Below, piece after piece: positions 9,801-17,278 of a stretch of DNA of 36,339 nt; position 1 is the stretch's first letter, and the number at the start of each line of letters is the position of its first letter. Source of the stretch: Coriobacteriia bacterium (GTDB taxonomy: Bacteria > Actinomycetota > Coriobacteriia > Anaerosomatales > PHET01). A program made the translations under genes and the position numbers. Below the pieces are notes generated by a model that was not told where the DNA came from, made no database searches, and saw nothing but the letters and a program-made list of their open reading frames with translations. The stretch spans positions 1 through 36,339 of the forward strand of contig WRDS01000008.1 of NCBI GenBank assembly GCA_009779675.1, in the 5' to 3' direction.

Positions 9801-11126
9801 GACAAGCTGGAAGAAGAAAACCCCAATATATTCGCGGACAAGGACAAGACCTTTGCAGATCTGTATGTCAAATCAGGCTTATACCTGACAGAAATCGTCA
9901 CACGTTTGCACACGGGATTGGCCGAGCAGATACCTGATGAGAAGCAGAGGATAAAGCACATCCTCGAAAATCAGATATTCGGATTCGCGCCGAGCGAGAT
10001 TATCTACAACATCGCCAAGAACTACGTCTATGGTGGGTTTGCTGATATTGACAGCTCGCACCTCGAGTGCCGCGACTTAACCGATACAGCTAAAAGCGGA
10101 GGAGATTCAAAAATGAAATTTGATGTTGTTGTTGGCAACCCACCTTATCAGGAAAGCGGCGAGGCAAGGGACGAGCCTGTTTATCACTATTTCTATGACC
10201 TTGCCGAAAAAGCAGCACAGAGATATTGCTTAATTTCACCCGCGCGATTCTTATTCAATGCAGGGCAAACGCCAAAGACATGGAATGCCAAAATGCTTAA
10301 TGATGAGCATTTGAAAGTCGTGTATTACGAGCAGAATAGCGCCAGCGTCTTTGCCAATACTGACATAAAGGGTGGGGTAACAATCATCTACCGAGATGAT
10401 GAACAGGATTATGGAAGCATCGGCGTTTTCACACACTACGATGAGCTGAACTCTATCGTTAGCAAAGTCGCCAGTGTAAGGGAAGTGGATTTTTCTTCTA
10501 TTGTTCAGCCACAAGGAATATATCGCTTTTCGGAGCGATTCTTCTTAGATTTTCCACAGGCCGAAGCCATGCAAGGCAAAGGTACAAAGAGCAAAATTGT
10601 CTCAAAGTCATTCTCGCAGATGGATTTTGTATTCCATACGTCGAAAATGGCTGATGATGACATAAGCATGCTTGGCTTAGACGGCGGCAAGCGAGAGTAT
10701 AAGTGGATTTCATCGAAGTATCTTGCCCTGCCGGAATCCTTTGAAAAGTACCGCGTGATAATCGCTGAAACCAACAATACAGGCGTTCTCGGCGAGACTT
10801 TGAGTAGCCCTCTCATTGGCGTTCCTCATATCGCACACACCGACACTTTCTTAACTGTAGGTGCTTTCGATACAAAAATGGAAGCTGAGGCGGTTCTGAA
10901 ATATATCAAGACCAAATTTACCCGCGTGTTGCTGGGGGTTCTGAAAATCACGCAGCATAACTCACGCTCCACTTGGGCAAAAGTCCCCCTGCAAGACTAT
11001 ACGCCGCAGAGCGACATCGACTGGACAAAGCCTGTCGCAGACATCGACAAGCAGCTCTACACTAAATACGGATTGAACAAAAAAGAAATCTCCTTCATCG
11101 AAGAAAAAGTCACGGCAATGGAGTGA
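6885..11126 (+). CDS. GIY-YIG nuclease / SF2 helicase / Eco57I-type methyltransferase fusion
   Basis: 1413-aa multidomain protein that looks like a single-chain restriction-modification enzyme. Domains in order: a GIY-YIG (T5orf172/MUG113-like) nuclease at about 11-100 with IYAYIL, VKIGYTER, DSRIKEQ and EWFYY; a superfamily 2 translocase with Walker A PRFGKT (about 168), DEAH (about 284) and SGTP (about 309), and a second RecA lobe with QLTTGVTVPEW (about 503); a lysine/glutamate-rich coiled-coil coupler (about 760-860); a gamma-class methyltransferase with FTPKKVV (about 962), a degenerate motif I DLYVKSGLYLTE (about 990) and intact NPPY (about 1085); then a probable target-recognition region to the end. 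The layout parallels Type ISP enzymes (LlaGI type), with GIY-YIG in place of the Mrr-like nuclease. The ORF track begins 83 codons early; the ATG at 6885 overlaps the upstream stop as ATGA. Likely acquired by transfer. Confidence 0.85.
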   Translation: MSMNNNTVIRTTKIIYPQIYAYILPTFEPKDGWVKIGYTERQDVDSRIKEQTHTAAVNLEYSKLWSEPAKFTGSDVWFKDKQLHTYLRKFKGIEQEPNTEWFYYDGTPQQAHDDFDDFRSNCLGNSVQAGSQLEYQLRHEQELAVERTLAYAKAHPNGEFLWNAKPRFGKTLTTYDLARRLDAMKVLVVTNRPAIANSWHDDFETFIAWQTNYFFISTADSLKERPVLTREQYLDQSIGKPQDSGFIAFISLQDLKGSLYFGGGFNKLEWVKGLKWDLLVIDEAHEGVDTFKTDVAFNNIKCDFTLHLSGTPFQAVASGRFAEEQIFNWTYADEQDAKVAWSDAEQNNPYERLPRLNLFSYQMSQMITDEVNKGANIEGKDVDFAFDLNEFFETNDSGNFVHEAEVSKWLDTLSENEKYPFSTKELRDELKHTFWLLNRVASAKALAKLLKQHPVFENYEVILAAGDGRMEDDQTANEKSFDRVRTAIKKHDKTITLSVGQLTTGVTVPEWSAVLMLSNVKSPSLYMQAAFRVQNPWDYEVDGERRQKQNAYVFDFAPERTLIIYDEFANNLNSKTVSGGGTTIDREDNIKTLLNFFPVIAEDDEGKMVELDVRQVLTIPKALKAREVVRRGFMSNLLFQNISGIFASTEAREILEQLNPVDVGKVTPRQTDDTIDTQGVQVDGYGEVVVPPPMVLKETEARFGEKVYADIAGAVQQAAEQSVPNLTSTVATAFTQNVLDAVKELARDNAITMAQAEQVIKQNANVIAREVEIVQKQAEIKQAEAKIEFERQVAAAKSDKTAVAEAKAKFEATTQQIQDDFKKGVTLKVEEKTKKLTQKSTESILKEAEEKKKATVEDDVRARLRGFARTIPSFLMAYGTVETTLKNFDENIKDEVFKEVTGITLDQFRTLRDTYEFFDGVVFDESIQEFLHKKEQLADYFDDSQTENIFDYIPPQKTNQIFTPKKVVKLMIDKLEEENPNIFADKDKTFADLYVKSGLYLTEIVTRLHTGLAEQIPDEKQRIKHILENQIFGFAPSEIIYNIAKNYVYGGFADIDSSHLECRDLTDTAKSGGDSKMKFDVVVGNPPYQESGEARDEPVYHYFYDLAEKAAQRYCLISPARFLFNAGQTPKTWNAKMLNDEHLKVVYYEQNSASVFANTDIKGGVTIIYRDDEQDYGSIGVFTHYDELNSIVSKVASVREVDFSSIVQPQGIYRFSERFFLDFPQAEAMQGKGTKSKIVSKSFSQMDFVFHTSKMADDDISMLGLDGGKREYKWISSKYLALPESFEKYRVIIAETNNTGVLGETLSSPLIGVPHIAHTDTFLTVGAFDTKMEAEAVLKYIKTKFTRVLLGVLKITQHNSRSTWAKVPLQDYTPQSDIDWTKPVADIDKQLYTKYGLNKKEISFIEEKVTAME

Positions 11127-11169
11127 GTGGGGTAACGTCCCCATTAATCTTCAATGTCTTTGAGGAAGT

Positions 11170-11300
11170 CGCCTTCGTGGCACGCTCGGGAACGGCTAAA
11201 AGGAGCGTGCGGCCTAAAGGGACCAGACCGTGCAGTCTGGGAGCGAAGCCCAGGGACACACGAACCGTACGATTCAAGTGCATCTCAATCGTACGATTGG
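11170..11300. repeat. Hairpin and palindrome cluster at the 3' end of the island
   Basis: Within 130 nt there are: GCACGCTC/GAGCGTGC, an 8-bp perfect inverted repeat (11180-11187, 11203-11210); CCAGAC/GTCTGG (11223-11228, 11235-11240); CTGGG/CCCAG around AGCGAAG (11237-11253); and the 14-bp perfect palindrome CAATCGTACGATTG (11286-11299). The core CGTACGATT also occurs at 11266, 24 bp before. No T-tract follows, so these are not plain terminators. The cluster sits exactly between the last island gene and the U32 gene, a position that could suit a transcription end, a structured RNA or a recombination site. Confidence 0.55.
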
Positions 11301-11356
11301 GGCTCATGATCGAGCCGTCGGCGAAAAGGAACCGCGTCTACCAGGTCAGCTACAGC

Positions 11357-13945
11357 TCACGCAAGTCCGCGGAAGAAGTGCCCTGTGGTGGTCTCGCCTG
11401 CCTGGGGCGGGGCTGCTCGGCCAGCGAGCGCCAGTTTGACCGCCGAGCACACACGTGAGACCTCGGCAGCTGCTGTCGGGGCATCCAGCATCTCCAGGTC
11501 CAGGCGCACCGCATCGACGCCCGCCTCTATGAGCGCAGGCAGTGCACGCGTCGCATCAAGCGTCACCGAGTTGTACACACGGGTGCGCCCGAGCGGATCA
11601 GGCATGATCGGAAAGACGTACTCCTTGCGGTCTTTGATCGCATACGCGGGCGTGCCGCGGGCGGGCGTGCCGCGTCCTGGTATGGTGTGTTTTTGCGCGT
11701 CGCGCCCCTCGTCGTGGGCGTGTGCGCCGCGCCCTTCTCCGACGGCCGCTATATCGTGCTCGGTCACCATCACCTCTTGCCTGCCCGCCACGGCGACCCC
11801 GACCGGCAGGCCTGCAGACTCGGCGATCTCGCACACCTGGGCAAGCGACAGCTCCGGCGAGAGCCAGACGAACGCCGCCCCCATGTCACCGGCCTGCGCC
11901 ACCGAGCACGCGTTCGTCACATTAAGCGACCAGTGCGCCTGCACGCTGCAGCCTTCCTCGGCAAGTCGCGTGAGCGCGCCGAGCGACCCGGCAACCGCCT
12001 TCCCACTCCGCCGTGAGGGGGCGAGCAGCATCTCGGCCTCGGCATCGTGGCAGACGCGGGACACGACAGGGACGATGCCTTCCGGGACTTCCGGGGCCCC
12101 CAACGCCCCCACCGTCCCAGGCGCTCCGAACTGCTTGGCCGCTCCAGGAGTCCTGGCCACCGGGCGTGCCTCCCCGAGCGCCCATGACTCGACATGCACC
12201 TCGTCCGCACCGGCGGCAAGACATGCGCGGGCGCACTTGAGATCCCTGGCCACGGCGACCACGCGGGGTGCCTCCCTGCGCGGCCGCTGCGGTGTTTCCG
12301 GTCGCTGCAGTGTTTCCGGTCGCTGCGGCACCTCCGCCCGCGGCGCTTGTTGCCCGCGCTCCTCCCACGGGCGCAAAACCTCCTGCTCGAGCGCAAGGAC
12401 CGCCGCCTGCCGGACCCGATGCAGCTGCGAGAACCCCACCCCTGCCCCAGGCGAGAGCGCGCAGTCGAACTCGGCCATCTCATATGCCGTGCTGCCGAGG
12501 CGCCCCACATGCTCGGCGACCTCCTCGGCGGTCACCGCCTTGGTCCTGGCAGGCTCGACCACCTCGCCAAAGGCGGCCCCCCTCCTGCCGGAAGCATCGG
12601 TGACCGCAACCTCGAGCGGCTTGCCGATCACCACCGAGGCGAAGACCGACACCGGCATCCGTCGGCCTCCCGGCTGCGCGTAGAGCCGCTCGGCGGCGGC
12701 GGCTAAGGCCGCATTCCGCACGCGGAAGACGCGGTCGCCGACTGATGCGGGCCTCTCGGCGAGTATGGAGACCTGCGCGCCGCCGGGCGCGGACGAGACG
12801 GTCTTTTGCCCGAACCGCATCGGCCCGATCTTTTGCGCGTGCCTGCCGCGGGAGGTCCATACCTCGATGGTGTCGCCGGCATCCACCGCTTTCTCAAGCT
12901 TGAGCGTGGCCCTTTCGGGTGACGTTGCGATGATGCGGCCCACCCGCACGCCGCGGTTGTTCGGTCGGCTGTAGCCGATGAGCCCGCTCCCACGCTCGCC
13001 GGTAAGGTGGCCTGTGGTGAACCCGCGCGAGAATGCCTCGGCAAGCACCGACCGCTCGCCCTCGCGCACCTCCCAGCTGCCGGAGGAAAGCCAGGTGGGC
13101 AGGTCGCGGGCCGCCCGGTCGAGCGCGCCGCGATAGATGCCGGTGACGAGCCCGACATACTCGGGGCTCTTCATCCTGCCCTCGATCTTGAGCGAGTCCA
13201 CGCCGGTTGCCACGAGCTCTGGGAGCACGTCGATGCCCGCGAGGTCTTTGGGCGAGAGCAGGTATTCGCCCGGTGCCTCGATGCCGCCGCCTCTGGCGTC
13301 CACCAGGCGATAGGGCAGCCTGCAGGGCTGGGCGCACATCCCGCGGTTCGCCGAGCGGCCGCCGGCCATCGACGAGAGCAGGCACTGCCCCGAATAGCAG
13401 ACGCAGATCGCGCCATGGACAAACGCCTCTGTCTCCACCCCGGCCTCATGGGCTACCGAGGTGAGCGAGCGTATCTCGGCTAGGGAGAGCTCGCGCGAGA
13501 AGGTTATCCGCGACGCGCCGAGCGAGGCCAGCGCCCGAACGGTGTCGGAGGAGTGAGCGTTCACCTGCGTGGAGATGTGCATGCGGATGCCGGGCAGCTC
13601 GCGGGCAAGGAGCCGCATGAGCCCCAGGTCTTGCACGATGACCGCGTCGATGCCTGCGCTCCAGGCCTTCTCGATAAGGCCGAGCACCACGGGCTCCTCC
13701 GACGGCAGGATGACGATGTTTGTCGTCAGGTAGACCTTGGTGCCGCGCAGGTGGGCGAAGCGGCAGGCCTCGGCGAGCGTCTCGACGGTGAAGTTCTTCG
13801 CCCCCCGCCGGGCGTTGAAGCCCTCCACGCCCAGGTACACCGCATCGGCACCTGCGGCCACCGCCGCCCGGAGGGACTCGGGAGCCCCTGCGGGCGCAAG
13901 CAGCTCGGGCCTGGTGTCGCGGCTCTGTGCTCGGTCTGTTGTCAC
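11357..13945 (-). CDS. U32 family peptidase / RlhA-like RNA hydroxylation protein with DUF3656
   Basis: About 862 aa. The N-terminal third is a U32 TIM-barrel domain: LLAPAGAPESLRAAVAAGAD and VYLGVEGFNARRGA at the start, then the cysteine block CVCYSGQCLLS…RGMCAQPCR, where U32 proteins such as RlhA and TrhP bind an iron-sulfur cluster. RlhA hydroxylates 23S rRNA C2501 and TrhP acts on tRNA wobble uridine; which applies here is unknown. A DUF3656-like middle follows, then a low-complexity linker with repeats of QRPET (about residue 555), and a second barrel-like C-terminal part (VEAGVDAVRLDLEML near the end). The track starts at a TTG at 13969, but AGGAGGG lies downstream of that codon, so GTG at 13945 is preferred. 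Transcribed alone, against its neighbours. Confidence 0.85.
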   Translation of the reverse strand: MTTDRAQSRDTRPELLAPAGAPESLRAAVAAGADAVYLGVEGFNARRGAKNFTVETLAEACRFAHLRGTKVYLTTNIVILPSEEPVVLGLIEKAWSAGIDAVIVQDLGLMRLLARELPGIRMHISTQVNAHSSDTVRALASLGASRITFSRELSLAEIRSLTSVAHEAGVETEAFVHGAICVCYSGQCLLSSMAGGRSANRGMCAQPCRLPYRLVDARGGGIEAPGEYLLSPKDLAGIDVLPELVATGVDSLKIEGRMKSPEYVGLVTGIYRGALDRAARDLPTWLSSGSWEVREGERSVLAEAFSRGFTTGHLTGERGSGLIGYSRPNNRGVRVGRIIATSPERATLKLEKAVDAGDTIEVWTSRGRHAQKIGPMRFGQKTVSSAPGGAQVSILAERPASVGDRVFRVRNAALAAAAERLYAQPGGRRMPVSVFASVVIGKPLEVAVTDASGRRGAAFGEVVEPARTKAVTAEEVAEHVGRLGSTAYEMAEFDCALSPGAGVGFSQLHRVRQAAVLALEQEVLRPWEERGQQAPRAEVPQRPETLQRPETPQRPRREAPRVVAVARDLKCARACLAAGADEVHVESWALGEARPVARTPGAAKQFGAPGTVGALGAPEVPEGIVPVVSRVCHDAEAEMLLAPSRRSGKAVAGSLGALTRLAEEGCSVQAHWSLNVTNACSVAQAGDMGAAFVWLSPELSLAQVCEIAESAGLPVGVAVAGRQEVMVTEHDIAAVGEGRGAHAHDEGRDAQKHTIPGRGTPARGTPAYAIKDRKEYVFPIMPDPLGRTRVYNSVTLDATRALPALIEAGVDAVRLDLEMLDAPTAAAEVSRVCSAVKLALAGRAAPPQAGETTTGHFFRGLA

Positions 13946-13980
13946 GCGGCCTCTGACCCTCCTTAGCAAGATTCGGACTG

Positions 13981-14065
13981 ACGGTTACGGTAAGGTGGCA
14001 GTTACAGCAAGGTGACAGTCACGGCAAGGTGACAGTCACGGTAAAGCGACAGTTACAGCAAGGTG
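13981..14065. repeat. Five 17-bp tandem repeats in a divergent promoter gap
   Basis: Five adjoining 17-bp units follow the consensus ACAGTYACRGYAAGGTG: 13981-13997, 13998-14014, 14015-14031, 14032-14048 and 14049-14065, with a partial sixth copy after. At unit junctions they create GTGACAGTCAC, a palindrome with one central base. Because 17 is not a multiple of three and the tract is intergenic, this is not a coding repeat. It lies between the U32 start and the candidate promoter of the second PBP, so operator-like or simple replication-slippage origins are both possible. Confidence 0.85.
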
Positions 14066-14088
14066 ACAGTTTTCCTTTGGCCGATGCC

Positions 14089-14117
14089 TTGAACCGGCGC
14101 TTTAGAGACAATATTGT
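14089..14117 (+). promoter_or_regulatory. Candidate promoter for the second PBP gene
   Basis: TTGAAC, a 17-nt spacer and TATTGT lie 24 bp downstream of the 17-bp repeat tract. The spacing is ideal and the boxes match in four positions each. It would give a leader of about 140 nt before the ATG at 14265. The -10 overlaps a 10-bp palindrome ACAATATTGT. Confidence 0.45.
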
Positions 14118-14264
14118 ATTGTGGGATATTACGGCAAGACGTTACGACATCAAGGCATCGTGGCAGAACGGCAAGAGGCATCCCAGCAAAGGGCGTCGTG
14201 GCGGGGTAATATGTGTGGGAACACGACATCCGCCGCCAAGTAACCGCCCGTGGTTCGGAGAGAC

Positions 14265-16373
14265 ATGTCATCTCATCGTAAACGCACCAAACAACGGCGC
14301 AAGCGCAGCCAGAGGAAGATCATCGCCCTAGAGATCACCGGCGCTTTGGTCTTAAGCGTGCTGCTCGTCATCCTCATGAGCGCCTCAGCGGTAGCAGCAA
14401 CGGTCCAGCACTGGCTCAAAGACCTCCCCGACGCAGGTGCCCCGGGGGCGTTCGACGTTGCCGAGGCGACCGAGATCTACTCGGCTGACAACAAGCTCCT
14501 TGCGCGGCTGTACCTGGAGAACCGCACGGTGGTGCCCCTCTCGAAGATCTCGACCGACCTTGCAGACGCGATCGTCGCGATCGAGGACGAGCGCTTCTAC
14601 CAGCATAACGGGATCGATATCCATGGGCTTGGCCGGGCCGTCGTCGTCAACCTGCGCGATGGCTTCGGCGAGGAGGGCGCCTCGACGATCACCCAGCAAT
14701 ACGTCCGCAACACCATCCTGCTCGACGAGGCGACCGAGATCTCGCTCGGCAGGAAAGTGCGCGAGGCGTACCTGGCCATGGAACTCGAGAAGCGCTGCGA
14801 AAAAGAGGAGATCCTCGAGCTGTATCTGAACGCCATATATTTCGGCGCGGGCGCCCATGGAGCGGAGGCGGCATCTAAGACGTACTTCTCCAAGCATGCG
14901 GACGAGCTCACGCTGGCGGAGGCCGCGCTGCTCGCGGGACTTCCGCAGCAGCCCCTGCGCCTGGACCCGTTCCAGTACCCGGACCGCGCCGTTGCGCGGC
15001 GCAACCTTGTGCTCGGCTCGATGCTCAAGAACGGTTACATCACCCAGGCCGAGCACGATGAGGCGCGTGACACCCCGCTGGAGCTTGAGAAGACCGCGGA
15101 TCCCGAGGACGGCATCTATCGTGCGCACTTCTATGTCGCGCATGTGAAGAAGCTGCTTCAGTCAGAGTTTGGCAAAGACATCGTGTTTGGCGGCGGGCTG
15201 CGCGTGTACACGACCCTCGACACCCGGTTGCAGGGGCTGGCCGAGGACGCGGTAAAGAGTCGGCTGCCCAGTGGTCCTGAGGCCGCGCTCGTCTCGCTCG
15301 ATCCCAGCAACGGCTATGTGAAAGCACTCGTTGGAGGCCGGGACTATAGTACGAACAAGTTCAACTTGGCCACGCAAGGACGCAGACAGCCGGGGTCGTC
15401 TTTCAAGACGTTTGCGCTTGTGACCGCCCTTGAGGAGGGCATGCCCCCCTCGTACATGATCGACGGCTCCTCCCCCGCCCTCATCCCCACCAGACCGAGG
15501 CCCTGGCGCGTATCGAACAGCGAGGGAAGCAGCCGCGGGGCGATGTCGCTGGATGCGGCCACCCGGGCATCGGTGAACACCGTTTACGCTCGGCTTTCCT
15601 GGGGGCTCGGTGCCGAGAAGATCGCGGCAACCGCAAACAAGATGGGCATCGAGAGCAAGCTGGAGCCCTATCCCTCGATAGCCCTCGGAGCCCAGAATGT
15701 CACCCCGCTTGAAATGGCCTCGGCTTACGGCACGCTCGCAACGAACGGCCTGCACGTCGATCCGGTATTCGTGACAAAGATCGTCGACTCAAGAGGGAAA
15801 ACGGTTTACACCAACCAGACCAAAGGGACTCAGGCCCTTGACCCTTCCGTCGCTTACGCGGCCACAAAGGTCTTGAAGGGCGTCATCACCGGTGGCACTG
15901 CGCGCCGAGCAGCGATAGGACGGCCAGCGGCCGGCAAGACCGGCACCAGCCAGAGCAACCGAGATGTCTGGTTTGTGGGCTACACGCCCCAGCTCGTCAC
16001 ATCAGTCTGGGTCGGCTACCCCACCGAGAGAACGATCATCGTGCGCGGCGCACGCGCTTTTGGCGGGACCGTGTGCGCTCCGATATGGGCCGCATTCATG
16101 CGCCCTGCCATGGCGGATATGCCGGTGAAAGACTTCCCCTCGCAACCCGCCCCCAAATACTCGTCCAAGCGCTTCAAAAACATCCCTTCAGGCAGTGTCG
16201 CACCTGACGACAAGGAACCGCCCATCAAAGACCCTCAACAACCAGCGCCCACTCCGCCAACGCAACAGCCGCCCACCCCACCGAAGCCGCCGACACCTAC
16301 CCCGCCAAAGCCGCCGAAGCCCGATCCCCCAGAGGAAGGCGGCGGGGGTGATCCGGCTACCCCGGACCCGTAG
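14265..16373 (+). CDS. Class A penicillin-binding protein with proline-rich tail
   Basis: 702-aa bifunctional peptidoglycan glycosyltransferase/transpeptidase. After a basic N-terminus (SSHRKRTKQRRKRSQRK) comes one membrane helix (about 19-45), then GT51 with catalytic Glu in AIEDERF (about 105), ASTITQQY and LELYLNAIYFG, then a transpeptidase with SSFK (about 378), SVN (about 435) and KTGT (about 557). The last 60 residues are a Pro/Thr/Lys tail of the PPTPPKPP type, which may span the wall. Unlike the PBP at 2576 it has no PASTA or PKD domain. The track starts at a GTG five codons earlier; ATG at 14265 has GGAGAG just upstream. A basic N-terminus of this kind may bind cytoplasmic partners, which is inference. 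Confidence 0.94.
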   Translation: MSSHRKRTKQRRKRSQRKIIALEITGALVLSVLLVILMSASAVAATVQHWLKDLPDAGAPGAFDVAEATEIYSADNKLLARLYLENRTVVPLSKISTDLADAIVAIEDERFYQHNGIDIHGLGRAVVVNLRDGFGEEGASTITQQYVRNTILLDEATEISLGRKVREAYLAMELEKRCEKEEILELYLNAIYFGAGAHGAEAASKTYFSKHADELTLAEAALLAGLPQQPLRLDPFQYPDRAVARRNLVLGSMLKNGYITQAEHDEARDTPLELEKTADPEDGIYRAHFYVAHVKKLLQSEFGKDIVFGGGLRVYTTLDTRLQGLAEDAVKSRLPSGPEAALVSLDPSNGYVKALVGGRDYSTNKFNLATQGRRQPGSSFKTFALVTALEEGMPPSYMIDGSSPALIPTRPRPWRVSNSEGSSRGAMSLDAATRASVNTVYARLSWGLGAEKIAATANKMGIESKLEPYPSIALGAQNVTPLEMASAYGTLATNGLHVDPVFVTKIVDSRGKTVYTNQTKGTQALDPSVAYAATKVLKGVITGGTARRAAIGRPAAGKTGTSQSNRDVWFVGYTPQLVTSVWVGYPTERTIIVRGARAFGGTVCAPIWAAFMRPAMADMPVKDFPSQPAPKYSSKRFKNIPSGSVAPDDKEPPIKDPQQPAPTPPTQQPPTPPKPPTPTPPKPPKPDPPEEGGGGDPATPDP

Positions 16374-16446
16374 GGGCGAGGGGCGCAGGTACGCGGGGCG
16401 CAGGTGCAGGCGATGTGCAGGTTCACATGCGGGGTCGGATCCCTGT

Positions 16447-16467
16447 AGCCTGGCTCCAATCCGGGCT
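16447..16467 (+). terminator. Weak terminator-like hairpin after the second PBP
   Basis: AGCCTGG and CCGGGCT form a 7-bp stem (one T-G pair) with a 7-nt loop between the convergent PBP and lipoprotein genes. The following sequence is only moderately T-rich (GCTTCTTTA begins 7 nt later), so the call is tentative. Confidence 0.3.
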
Positions 16468-16480
16468 GGCAAATGCTTCT

Positions 16481-17278
16481 TTAAAAATCCGCCTTATCGT
16501 ATGTGTACCACTCTGCGTCAGGTTTTTTGTCCCACTCGCTGAAATACTCTGCAACCGCTATTACATCGACCTCTTTTCCATCTATGCGGTAATTGATGCG
16601 GCCTGTGTAGCCATCCCAATCAAAACCACATAGCTCATTGAAAGCAACTTTCCCTTTTGAGAACCGCATCTTCGATATCTGATCATAGCCCGTATCAGCA
16701 TCCCGGAACGACCCATCCGCCTTTATGTCTTTGAAGCCCCTCCACCCAATGTCAAAGCCGTACACGACACCGTCCTCGTAATGGAATAACAGCCTATTGC
16801 CGTGGAAGGGGCTCTCCAGTATCAACTCCGGATCACCCATTCCGTCCATGTCGATCACGCAGAATCGGTCATAGGGCCTGTTTGTCTCCTCGCTGTCACC
16901 AAAACAATATTCCACATCTCCTTCTTCGTTAACGGACGAGAACTCGTCAGAACAGAAGTCCTTGAGATGCGTACGCCGACCGACCACATCGCCACCCCAG
17001 TCGACGTAGAAAAACTCCCTCTTGTTCCAGATAACGTCTCGTATCACGGGATTAATGCTTTGAATGATGCCCGGCGGCGGCGGCGAGAGCTGTGATTCAG
17101 AAAGCACGTAATGATAAGGTAGGTGATACACAGAGAAAGACGTATAAGTCGGTACTTCAGATGCTGCCCCGTGCTCAGATGCGTCTTTTGGGTCAGAAGC
17201 ACCGTCAGGTCTCGGACTGCACGCCGAAAGACACAGCGTCAACAGCACGAGCAGACAGGCTATGTGATGTCTTTTCAT
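16481..17278 (-). CDS. Putative lipoprotein of unknown function
   Basis: 265 aa, not recognised. It begins with a lipoprotein signal peptide: KRHH, a hydrophobic stretch, and lipobox LSAC with the lipidated Cys at about residue 20. A short disordered linker follows (DGASDPKDASEHG). The mature part is rich in aromatic and acidic residues and contains CVIDMDGMGDPELILES, which resembles the calcium-binding D-x-D-G loop of FG-GAP/VCBS-type beta-propeller repeats. Such proteins are surface exposed. GC and codon use look lower than in the neighbouring PBP and arg genes, so it may have been acquired. It is monocistronic and convergent with the PBP gene. A sensor or binding role is only a guess. Confidence 0.65.
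   Translation of the reverse strand: MKRHHIACLLVLLTLCLSACSPRPDGASDPKDASEHGAASEVPTYTSFSVYHLPYHYVLSESQLSPPPPGIIQSINPVIRDVIWNKREFFYVDWGGDVVGRRTHLKDFCSDEFSSVNEEGDVEYCFGDSEETNRPYDRFCVIDMDGMGDPELILESPFHGNRLLFHYEDGVVYGFDIGWRGFKDIKADGSFRDADTGYDQISKMRFSKGKVAFNELCGFDWDGYTGRINYRIDGKEVDVIAVAEYFSEWDKKPDAEWYTYDKADF

Noticed and set aside
11123-11458. 111-aa plus-strand and 65-aa minus-strand ORFs after the restriction gene
   Set aside because: Both run through the hairpin cluster and the end of U32 with repetitive, non-protein-like composition.
12280-12340. Tandem repeat GTTTCCGGTCGCTGC in DNA
   Set aside because: It is an in-frame coding repeat (QRPET-type linker) within the U32 gene rather than a separate element.
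11357-13966. Numerous plus-strand ORFs across U32
   Set aside because: Shadows caused by high GC; no family motifs and out of step with the strong minus-strand protein.
13981-14065. Possible CRISPR array
   Set aside because: Units adjoin with no spacers, and no cas genes are nearby.
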